Origin: Membranipora membranacea | Taxonomy: Eukaryota; Bryozoa; Gymnolaemata; Cheilostomatida; Membraniporidae | NCBI GenBank assembly: GCA_914767715.1 | Contig: OU612075.1 | Span: 12,774,001-12,834,000 of the forward strand | Length of the DNA: 60,000 nucleotides | Direction of reading: 5' to 3' | In this document: positions 51,001 through 60,000 of the stretch, piece by piece | Layout of the letters: the number at the start of each line of letters is the position of its first letter | How positions within the stretch are numbered: the first letter of the stretch is position 1 | Notes under the pieces: generated by a model | The model's input: the letters and a program-made list of their open reading frames with translations, nothing else | What the model was told of the DNA's origin: nothing | Databases searched by the model: none | Position numbers and translations under genes: made by a program

Positions 51001-52471
51001 CATTCAACCATTTCAGAGTTTTCTCTTCATTGTATTTATATGCTTTGTAGTCATCTGCACCTGTCAACATGCAGTTATATTATATGAGACGAGGCGGTTT
51101 TATAAACTTCTATATATATTGATTTTAAAGGCTGAAATATTTTACAAAATTACTTTGATGGTGAGGGTTGTAGAAAATTTAGCAGGATTATATTATGTTA
51201 TAGCTAGGCCAACAAACCATATAGAAATAAACAACAGGGAATTTTTTTAATTTGGATTTGTTGATAAGATGAACAATGAATAAAATATTGGAAGCAATAC
51301 CATTGTCACTTCGCCAAAGAAAGAACAGTTTTGATCAATCGTACTGCAGTTTATTAACCTTTGTAATCTGTGATGTTATCAAGAGCAGACAAAGCATGGC
51401 ATCTGCAGAGTTTTCTGGTATTGGGATAGATGTCGTCTTCAAGTACCTGTTCTAAAGGACTGTATCTCTCTGGCTGTTATATTAAAAACATAGGTGATAT
51501 CTAACATGAAAATGGAAGGCGCGAAAATTGTTTAACACAGTCACTGATGAGTCAGATTTACTCCGGCAGCCCGTTGGATAGTGTTGATATGATTGTTAAA
51601 TTTCTTGTACGTTACTTGTATGATGTTGACATCTCCACCTAATACATTCAAGGAAAAACTGACGACTACCAGATATTAAAGAAAGTAAGCACTTAGCTAA
51701 CTAAAATATTAATATCAACAAGTGAGACACGGCAATCATACTTACATTACTCTTGTTTTGTTTGATGAGGTATGGGAGAACCAGAAACACAGGATCACAT
51801 TTGGTAATATACAGTACTGAGCCATCTGAGCTAATCTCGTCTCCAATAAACCATGAGCCAAAGTCGGGTTTGTGACGGAGAACCTTGAAATTAATATATC
51901 AATAACATCTCTCAAGTGTTGCTGATCAGAGTCAAGGGAGACATTTGGAATATGTCCTACCTCAACCTTGAAACAGAGTGGATCCAATTGACATTTGAAT
52001 AAAATATTTGTATGCAATAATACAAATGCTAAAATAAACGATTTGCAGTGAGTGCTTATAACAATTCTGAATATCATTGGCGTAACCTGGGCAGGCTGTC
52101 AGGGTTGGGACACCCCCAACAACCTCAGGCAGCCTGCCCAGGTTACCTTTGGTGCGTATGCTACACCAGTTTCAGAATAATAAACTGCTCACCTCATGAA
52201 GTTGTGTGTAATCTTGTGAAAAAGCAAACTGAGCTGACTCTTCTGTCTTTGGGTGCTTCAATGTGACAACATGGAAATCATGCCCAGCTATTAAGTTATC
52301 TGCAAGGTAAAATTATTCTGTTAAAGTTTTGTGAGATCATTACTAAGGAGGCATACTCTTTGTAAGAAACATTGACAAGCAGACCTACATATGTTCAAGG
52401 CGTGGTAGATCTCGCTAACATCGACTTACCATGTGTTATACAAACTTGGTACATGATGGGTGCTGGAGACA
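48089..52471 (-). CDS. RNASEH2B: Ribonuclease H2 subunit B (first exon not located)
   Basis: Exons (-): 52471-52430, 52299-52193, 51883-51746, 51473-51359, 51060-50996, 50515-50407, 50010-49929, 48849-48804, 48496-48419, 48190-48089; 884 nt, about 294 codons plus a split first codon (human 312 aa). Recognisable blocks: SWFIGD, CDPVFLVLPYLIKQNK (human VDPLFLLLHYLIKADK), YKYNEEKTLKWLNEK (human YKYSKEKTLKWLEKK), IVSDYIPEEL (human LISDYIPKEL) and the C-terminal GMKSITSFF. The last is a PCNA-interacting box like human MKSIDTFF. RNase H2 is a nuclear A/B/C heterotrimer that removes ribonucleotides and RNA-DNA hybrids; B forms a triple-barrel with C and tethers the enzyme to PCNA. The first listed exon begins with two bases of a split codon (TG), so an upstream exon, perhaps ending in A of the start codon, is missing. 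An internal ATG at about 52454 is an alternative. Confidence 0.9.
48890..49600. repeat. Three-arm inverted/direct repeat in an RNASEH2B intron (MITE-like)
   Basis: A ~60-120-bp arm containing GCGGCGTGGGTTAAAAGTACC and an AGCGGTT...CCCTCTTTCAGCA stretch occurs three times: forward at about 48990-49090, inverted at about 49145-49265, forward again at about 49430-49560. Arms one and two form a palindrome around a ~50-bp centre, and arms two and three form another. This looks like a MITE plus a partial second copy, or nested insertion. It lies wholly inside the intron 48850-49928. Confidence 0.8.
52082..52146. other. Very stable ~65-nt hairpin, pre-miRNA-sized, in an RNASEH2B intron
   Basis: GTAACCTGGGCAGGCTG at 52082-52098 pairs perfectly with CAGCCTGCCCAGGTTAC at 52130-52146. 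Inside, AGGGTTGGG and CCCAACAACCT pair further with small bulges, leaving a loop of about 5-8 nt. The length and near-complete stem fit a miRNA precursor. An alternative is a tiny palindromic repeat. There is no expression evidence. Confidence 0.55.
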
Positions 52472-52719
52472 CTACAAAATAGAAAATGAAACGAGCTGTC
52501 AATATTGCCCAATCAGGTTTTTGGCGCCAGTTTCAATCCGTTCTAAATACAGAGATAAGAAGCTATTTCTAACTAGCCTGGGGAGTAGTGATTATTATGG
52601 CAGTCTCATTGGATTATTACAATTACTTATCATCTTACAGCTGTTTATTTTTATATTATTTTTCCATGAATGTGAGTGTAGCAGGATGCCAAGGGTGATG
52701 ATTTGAGCAGGGAAGGTAT

Positions 52720-53540
52720 ATGTTGGCCCTGCCTATGTGCAGAGACAGAGGGAGTTCATTGAATGGAAATTAACTGAAATCAGTAGATTTAATTTAGATT
52801 TGGATGCCAAAAAGTGTTAAATCATTGCCTTCCATACCCAAAGAACGATCTCGAAGTATACCATGGATAATGAGGGACAAGATCAAACAGAATATTGCAA
52901 GTACTTGGGAGTTGTTCTACAGTCAGACTTGAAGTTCACCAACCAAATCGCGGAAAAAATCAGCAATGCAAGAAAGCAAATAGGAATGATCAGGAGAGCA
53001 TGTTACTGGACCCAAGAGAGAGCCAGTTTGATAGCATACAAATCTCTGTCTGCCCCATCTAGAATATGCTTCCTGAGCATGAGATCCTTTTGCAAATAAG
53101 GATATCGGGGCGATCGAGCTAGTCCAGAATGCAGGAGTGAGAATGATATGTGGCCTAAAAGGAAGGAGAGGGGTTACTTACGCCAAGGAGAACCTTGAAC
53201 TCTAGCCACTGAATGTAAATCTCAAGGGTCAATCTCCTTTTGAAAATCTTCTCTGAAGAAAAATCTCATCCTCATCATGGACCAAACCAAATCAACCATA
53301 CAAACTAGATCACAGTACAGGAATGAGCCACGCTCAATAGCTACTACTAATGGAAGCTATTATTACAATGGTTCCTGAAGGAGAAATGACTGACTAACAC
53401 TAACAAATTCAAAAATACTGGATGGGCTGTTGTACCCACTCTGCATCCAAATGCCCCACCCATGGGATGGTAAACTGAAACGATGTCCCACTGTTAAATC
53501 CTAAGACCAAATAACTGAGGCACGTCCCTTACTCCCTCTT
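52720..53540 (+). mobile_element. Decayed non-LTR retrotransposon (LINE) reverse-transcriptase C-terminal fragment
   Basis: A frame interrupted by stops reads as the C-terminal end of a LINE reverse transcriptase. It includes YCKYLGVVLQSDLKFTNQIA (about 52897-52956), then the NARKQIGMIRRACYW and ERASLIAYKSL blocks. After a frameshift come IGAIELVQNAGVRMICGLKG and a degenerate tail. In jockey/CR1-type LINEs the YLGV-x-L segment lies after the catalytic palm. Catalytic FADD-type motifs are not in the fragment, so it is 5'-truncated and dead. It lies between RNASEH2B and the NDFIP gene. Confidence 0.8.
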
Positions 53541-53739
53541 AGACAATCTAGCGTGATGTCTTCATTGGTAAGTTGATGTGTGTAAAATATTTGGCAGCCA
53601 TATCTTGTCTAAATCTACTGCCTTTAAGTTAATTAGTGTGAGCGAGTACCAATTCAAATACCATCCAAATTCAATAAATATATTTTATATACATAATATT
53701 ATATATAGCCTATGTACCATATATATATATATTATATAT

Positions 53740-53995
53740 GGTTGGTTCAATACTCCTATTAGTCCTTGGATGCCTTGGACTGTTGCTGTGCTTCCACATG
53801 TCAAGGAGTTAGAGGGAACTAACTCCTTGCACATGTCAACAAAATAACTCCTTGAACCAACCAAGGAAGGTTCAAGGAGTTATTATTATATGTATTTAGT
53901 ATCTATCTTATTATCCACTATCTATTCTATTGTTGTTTGGTTTGGAGTGCCATTGTTGTAATTGTTGTTGACATGTGGAAGCACAGCAACAGTTA
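53740..53995. repeat. Imperfect inverted-repeat cluster
   Basis: Several short inverted blocks surround ACTCCTTG: TGTTGCTGTGCTTCCACATGTCAA near 53780 against TTGACATGTGGAAGCACAGCAACA near 53970, plus AACTCCTTGAACC and GGTTCAAGGAGTT around 53846-53881. This is probably a small degenerate palindromic element. No coding potential is visible. Confidence 0.65.
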
Positions 53996-54408
53996 ATTGG
54001 TGGAAGGGTCAGTCAGATATTTAGTCCATTTTAGGCATCTAGCCTACAATGAAGTTATGTGGGCCAATCACAATAGACTAATAATATATGCTATGGTCAC
54101 AATGCTTCTGCTTCAATAAATAAAAGTAAAAGTGTTCTTTTTTATTTTTTAGAAAGTTCCCGCCATGTGAGTCTCATTTACTGCCTCTCACACATGAGAG
54201 TAGGTCTGTTATCCAATCATCAAACCAGGTTCTATGACTTTACATGTTTGGGCGTATTCTAGTACCCCCATGAGTGATGTGTATATATGTGTTGAGAATT
54301 TAGCCTATCCACCATCATCATAAAATTATCATCACAACAGATCAGAAATTTCCAGGGAAGTGACATCTGGCCAAAGAATCTAATATAGTTGAGAAAAAGA
54401 GAACAAGT

Positions 54409-57400
54409 ATGGAAGGGGAAGCCAACATCAATCAGGTGAGTAAAATCCTGTTTGTTATGGTTGATAAAGAATGTTTGATCTTGATTCATAGCTAGTAAGT
54501 AATACTTACTATCTACAAGTACTACTACTTGCTTGGCTTGAAATAATAATAATATAAAACAATAACAAACAACACACAATTGAATTGAATCATAATGCCA
54601 GTGTGTACTGGTGTTGCTTTTACAATTTGAATGATAGGAAGTAGGGTTAAGGACTCAATAGATGGTTATTTACTGTTGAAACTTAGTTTATGGAAAGTCA
54701 AACACTGCACTGACCTTCTTGGCTACTATTCCAGGAGGATCAAGGATATTTTTAGGATAGATAGATAGATAAGATAAACTTATAGACCAAAGATGACAAG
54801 TTAGGCATATTTATTTAATAGCTGTGAGTATGACATTATAATCTTAGCAGTCCGTATATATGTATATACTTATTACTTGTGGACTTTTTTGTTGTCATTT
54901 TCAAATCATCAACCAGCCATTTTCGTAATGTAGTAAGTAACAAGTAGGCCTAACAACAATTGCTTGTGACTGAGCCCTACAAGCTGTTGTTGTTGTGTGT
55001 GACAGCAAAACTTGTGTAGCGGGTCATTACAGGCGCGGGAGGGGGAGGGAGGGGGGGTTGCGTCATTACCATGACTGGGTCAATAGCCTATCTAGAGGTG
55101 GTTCGTTGGCTTGGTGGGCAGGAAAATAGCGCGCAATCATATTTTGTTGGGCTGACCGCTACTGTCAAAAGCTGTAATTTGTTGGGGGAGCCACAACTTA
55201 TCGGCAAAACTTTCTTAGGGAGTAAGTGGTGACCAATTCAAGGAGCTTATGGATATGGATAAGAACCCTTTAGATGGTACACATGAATGGTTTACTATAC
55301 AACGTCCAGTGTCCAATCTGATTTACTGAGGCCGCCTAACCGAGTTGTATGGAAAGTTCCTCATAGTTTAAGGACTAGGAAGAGCCTGATCCCCTCACCC
55401 ATTCATATTTATGCCACTATTTGATGTGTTGGTCAAAATCCTGAACTTCAAAGCGTTTTGCGTAGTCTGTTACCCTCTCAAGAGACCGTATCAATAGTCC
55501 TTCTCCATAATTCATAGACCTACATTCTTTTCAGTTTTTTGCAATATTCTATTGACATAGATGAGTAATAGGGCTGGGTGTTATTCTGTCATTTCAGACC
55601 CAGACCCCTGATGCTGCACCCCAGAGCGTAACAGTAGATGTAGGACCTCCCCCAGGTGAGTGATCTCAGTATACCCAGAATGATTTTATCACGACCTTGT
55701 AATCAGCCAGTATCTTGTGATCACTGCTCTTTGATCCAGTATCTCACATGCCAGTCTAACTATACTTTGTGAGGTCATTTAACTCCGCATTATCATATTC
55801 ACTTCATCATAGGTGACTTGCGCCCGTTCTTCATCTCGTTGTGTGTTCATTGGCTCTAAAACCATTCTACTTCTGTCAGTCAGGTACTTCTCAAACTGAA
55901 TGATGGTGGAGGTGTTCACATTCTTGTGGTATGGATCTTGTTGACATAATAAAAATTAAATAAAATGGTTGCTGTTTCTATTGGCTGTTAGTGTTATCTC
56001 TCACCAGTATTCTGATAGCATGATATACATGTATGAATACTGACAACCATCTTCACAACGTTATCTATCATGTGGGAATCTCTCAACTAAAATGAAACCT
56101 TTAGCTGATCTTGATGTTAGATGATTTCATCATGATCAGCAAAAAATGAGGGGATTAAGCCACCATTGAAGTACAAGCAGTCAATCAGGAATATCGTGTA
56201 AAGTGTACTTTTCCCATCATTTACTCATCCAACTTTTACACCCAACCTGTGTGCGATCCCTAAATGAATGGCCCCTGATCTTACTGGTGACCCCAGCAAC
56301 AGCTATGTCATACTACCAGAAATATGACATTACCCTCAGATCAATGATCAAGACAGGGCTGAAATTTTGCTCAGAATAATGACCGAAGTAAAACCTAATA
56401 ACTGTTACCACTATATGTTTTGCCTCATCTTAATCTCTTTGTTACTAGTATAGGATTCAGCTATATTTAGCTTGCTTAGCATTCCTCATTATATTCAAAG
56501 TAATTGAGCTACAATTGCCGATCCTAGCTTCTCTTCTGCTATGATGGGATGCCAAAGAAGATGTATCTCCATTAGAATGACTTGCAAAATTGCCGAAAGC
56601 TCCACAATCTTTAATTGCTATACTTGTTTATGTGTTACCCTGTTGTGTTCATGTTCATATTGTTGTGTAGGCCTATGTATGTTTATGAACACCTACAATG
56701 TACTTATATCATCTTGTGTTTCAGCATATGAGGGTGAATGTAGCTCAGTGACAGTAACATCATCAGCTCCCCAGGCGTTTAGTCCTCCTGGTTATGATGT
56801 AGCCACTAAGCTGCCCTCTTATGATGAGGCTGAGAAGTCTAAGGCTGCCGAGGCTGGATTCACTGTACCAGATCAGCCTGTGTGCCCCGATAGAGCTGCC
56901 AGAGAGGAGAGAAGGAACAGACAGGGATTCTTCTTCTGGGTATGTTAACTCTTCTAGGCGTACAACAGGATGACTGTGCCAATAATGCAAAGTACAACTC
57001 TTTATCAAGCTTGACCTAACCTTGGTACCTTTCCTGATACCAAATCTAGGACTTTATGGAAGCTGTATAGATACGGATAGAGAGGCCAGGCTCAGTGGTA
57101 TACCTTGCTTATGTATTTTCCACTATATACTCTGCTAACATAGTTAACTGTGTATAAATATTTATCGACTGTAAGTTATTGATTCAATACTAATCCAGAG
57201 AACAAACACATCCCGTGACAAGAAAAGGAATTTAGTTCCTGGCAAGTTGACTGCAACTAAACTCCCAGATGATCATAATACAGAAGTAACATGGGCTGAT
57301 ATGTAAATGTATAATGCTTCTATAATGAGACATTACTCTCAGATACTGTGAGATTGATGCCCTTCCGTAACTCACTAGCCTATAGATAGCTTGATACGAA

Positions 57401-59765
57401 GGAGAGATATCACTTTCCTTGTGGAAAAGATTGATTTCTAGCATGAGTAGGCATATGTGTTAATTACCTTTGGCCAGGGGCTACCATTTCTCAAACTAAA
57501 CATAGATGTTTTGATTTTGTTACTGGAGAGTAATCTTACTGATCTCGATATACAACTGGTGAATTATAGCTCATGTACATCCAAAGAAGTGTTTTGATAT
57601 TGCTTTACTTTGACGAGCACTGGTAGTACCTTCTCACCGCATGACTGCCCATGCATAAAAACATCCGCTATCCAACTGTAGTTATCTGCTCCGTATAACA
57701 TCATGGTATAGCATAGGCCTACATTTAGGGTTTGTTATGGTACCATTCTCAGGCTGGACTACCATCGTTAGTTATTATGACTTAGTTTGACCGGGAACTT
57801 TAACCATGATATGTTGTTGTATTTTTGTAACCAGTAATTAAGTTTATAATCCAATGAAATAATGATGATAATTACTTTGTAGTCTGGACCAGGACTGTTT
57901 CTTGGTGAGAATAGGAGAGAGCCTGTTGACCCGAGCACCATCAGTCACGCTCAGCTACAGCAACAAGTACTCGGATCAGAGCTCGAGTTCCTCTGTTGCT
58001 TTCTCGGTAAGTCACTGGGACCAGGACATAGGGCGGTGTTACATGCATCAATGTCTGCTGTTATTTTTGGAAAAAATATCAGCAAACTTTTGCAAGATCT
58101 ATCTGTAATCCCAACTGAAAAGTAAATATGTGATTTGGATCATAGATAGATCATGCAATGTTTGGCCAACCTATTTTAGAATAGAAATAATTAATACAAT
58201 AATGTCCATGCTTAATGGGCTGTTATTACTGGTCGGGAGGAGCAACATTCCCCATCAAATTGACTCACGGATATCATCACTTTGTTAATAAGGATAAGCT
58301 CTATACGTGAAGAAGGCAGTGTTGTCTAAGATGTGACTTCACATTAATATTTGAATGTCTCAAAACTGTTTTACGCAAGATATTGGAAACTGAAAAATCC
58401 CTGGTGAGTCATGGAACATGAAGAGGTGATCCACAACATCCTGAGCTTTGTGATATATCAATATCCAGTGTATGATATCAATATCCAGCGTATGATATCA
58501 ATACCCAGTGTATAATATGTTGGAGCGCTGGTAATCACTGAAAAAAAAACAAGGTCCATAGTCTATACGCTAATAGCAGACACTGTAGCTGCTTCCCTCG
58601 CACCACACGCACTGTCTGAGCAACCATATGGTTTGTTGTCGCAGACATTCAGCTTCGTTTTTCTAGTCCCATTTTTTATGACAGCAAAAAAGAAGGATTG
58701 GTTATGACTCTTTCAGAAGGAGAAACTGCTGATTACAAATTATTTTTTTCTGCTAGTGGCATATTCTCCAGATTTACATTTACCACATTTAGACCAACTA
58801 CTGCCTCTAATAACTACAAAACCAGTCAAGCTTGAGAAGGCTGGGCTACGAGAAGTTAACCATAACAAAGCCTACTTCCGCCAGCACTTGACAATACATG
58901 GCCTGTGTTCTGACACCACAATTTCACTGTGTCAAACATAGGTCGGATTTTCATGACATATCCAGTCAAGTGACCTCAATGTTACGACTGGGTGACACTT
59001 GGTGATACTTAGTAATAAGTTAAGGTAGAACAGCACATGTATCACCTGCTACCAGCATATTTACTGACTATTAGGAGATAACAGAGCGATCTTAAACCAG
59101 AGATACAGCATGATGTACCTCAGGGAGCTCATATATTGATTTTGATGTATCTTCACAGCCTGTTTTGTAGCCTGTCTTCACAAACTTTACAGTGACAGCT
59201 GAAGCAAATATCTTCCATGGGAATTTGTTTATGTGATTTGAGGGTTTGTGCTGTATTGTATATGTACTGTTTAATGTGGATCATGAAGGAGGCAATAATT
59301 GAGCTTATTAGGGACAAAAAGTGACAGTACATGTCAGGGCTGAACAAACCAACTATGGACATAGTATTGTTACTACTCGAATACTTACTAAGAACAGTGT
59401 ATAAATGCTGTTAAACTGATTATGGTATGGGATACGAGTTGCATACCAGAGTGAAAGTACTAAATACACATATTCCTTCTGTGAGAGTGTAAGTTTGGAT
59501 TACCGAAGATTTTGAGCCCAGAGACCCCCAATACGAGTCTCTGTAATTAGCATTCTAGGGACGCCTTGTGGTCAGTAATAAAAAGTTTCTAACAACACTC
59601 CTAATAAATATTATTATTGTGATTTTGTTTTTTATAGTTGCGCTGCTGTTTAACTGGATTGGACTGTTCGCAGCGCTATGCTGTCTGACTGTAACCATTG
59701 CTGGACGTGCTGGAGCTATCTCTGGGTTTGGTCTCTCTGTAGTCAAGTGGGCCTTCCTCGTCATG
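54409..59765 (+). CDS. NEDD4-family-interacting protein (NDFIP1/2-like), 5' part
   Basis: Exons (+): 54409-54435, 55598-55655, 56725-56939, 57883-58006, 59638-59765; 184 codons in phase, then GTAATG, so the end lies beyond the window. Three PY-type motifs bind WW domains of Nedd4 E3 ligases: PPAY at 27-30, PPGY at 49-52 and LPSY at 58-61, the last within PGYDVATKLPSYDEAEK (human YNVATTLPSYDEAER). The membrane part begins near 133. ALLFNWIGLFAALCC and AGAISGFGLSVVKW match NDFIP1 AFLFNWIGFFLSFCL and GAISGFGLSLIKW. Family members sit in Golgi, endosomal and exosomal membranes, and both recruit and activate Nedd4 ligases. The last helix or helices and the C-tail are missing only because of the window edge. 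Orthology to NDFIP1 versus NDFIP2 cannot be decided; it is probably the pre-duplication form. Confidence 0.93.
54756..54775. repeat. GATA microsatellite
   Basis: A short GATA run (GATAGATAGATAGATAAGATA) in the first intron of the NDFIP gene. Confidence 0.85.
55037..55057 (+). other. G-run with quadruplex potential in NDFIP intron 1
   Basis: Four runs of three or more G separated by single A (GGG-A-GGGGG-A-GGG-A-GGGGGGG) lie on the sense strand, in otherwise AT-rich DNA. This meets the usual sequence rule for an intramolecular G-quadruplex with one-base loops, which are the most stable kind. Function is unknown. Confidence 0.7.
58454..58515. repeat. Three tandem copies of a ~20-bp unit
   Basis: ATATCAATATCCAGTGTATG occurs three times in a row with single-base changes, in the last NDFIP intron of the window. 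It is a simple minisatellite. Confidence 0.85.
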
Positions 59766-60000
59766 GTAATGTGCTAAACAATAAAGTGTCTGAATGATTG
59801 TTTGTCACTTCCATGAGCGTCATAAAAAATAAGTTATATATAAGTAATGATCTTCATAGTCGTTTTATATCCCATAGTTATGATTTATGGACCCCTTGGT
59901 ATTTATATCTGTGTATTACTTCTTCATTCCTTCCTTCAACCGAACCTTGAAGGTATAAACTCCATCTTTTCCTGAGCCATGTCAGCTCCAACTCATACAC

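Noticed and set aside
50894-51250. Plus-strand ORF of 118 codons with hydrophobic stretches
   Set aside because: It is the antisense shadow of an RNASEH2B exon plus AT-rich intron.
56541-56724. Upstream extension of the NDFIP exon at 56725 as a longer N-terminus
   Set aside because: The TTTCAG acceptor at 56724 and the phase from exon 55598-55655 complete the PPAY motif, so the upstream part is intron.

Overview
The window reads as nuclear DNA of an invertebrate animal. It is AT-rich, and every confident gene is split into many short exons with standard GT-AG introns. The proteins recognised are metazoan-type: MO25/CAB39, RBM41, RNASEH2B, an NDFIP-type Nedd4 adaptor, ANKUB1, an OCA2-like P protein and a TMEM272-like four-span protein. 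Nothing fixes the phylum. Gene density and intron sizes would suit an early-branching lineage such as a sponge or cnidarian, but that is a guess. Exon borders were built by hand from splice sites, codon phase and remembered family similarity. All phases close, and model lengths fit the families where those are known.

Layout. 61-433 (-): 5' part of a small secreted cysteine-rich protein that runs off the left edge. 1897-11689 (-): a 19-exon, 867-aa OCA2/P-protein-like membrane protein. 13488-20229 (-): a 205-aa four-span TMEM272-like protein. 21968-25367 (-): RBM41, 411 aa. 26239-28010: two adjacent non-autonomous DNA elements. 29365-33344 (+): CAB39/MO25, 344 aa. 38627-47154 (+): ANKUB1, about 690 aa. 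48089-52471 (-): RNASEH2B with its C-terminal PCNA-binding box; its first exon is not located. 52720-53540: a decayed LINE reverse-transcriptase relic. 54409-59765 (+): an NDFIP-type gene with three PY motifs, truncated by the right edge.

The genes are unrelated housekeeping and signalling genes rather than a pathway cluster. RBM41 and CAB39 diverge, ANKUB1 and RNASEH2B converge, and RNASEH2B and NDFIP diverge. The least ordinary signals are: (1) the OCA2-like protein keeps the P-protein fold but appears to have lost the conserved motifs at the ion-binding positions; (2) a TIR element carries nine copies of one 15-mer in both orientations; (3) next to it is a ~720-bp near-perfect palindrome; (4) an exon-intron tandem duplication leaves a coding-like half exon inside the OCA2-like gene; (5) a very stable ~65-nt hairpin lies in an RNASEH2B intron. 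I saw no CRISPR array, rRNA, tRNA or convincing gene cluster.
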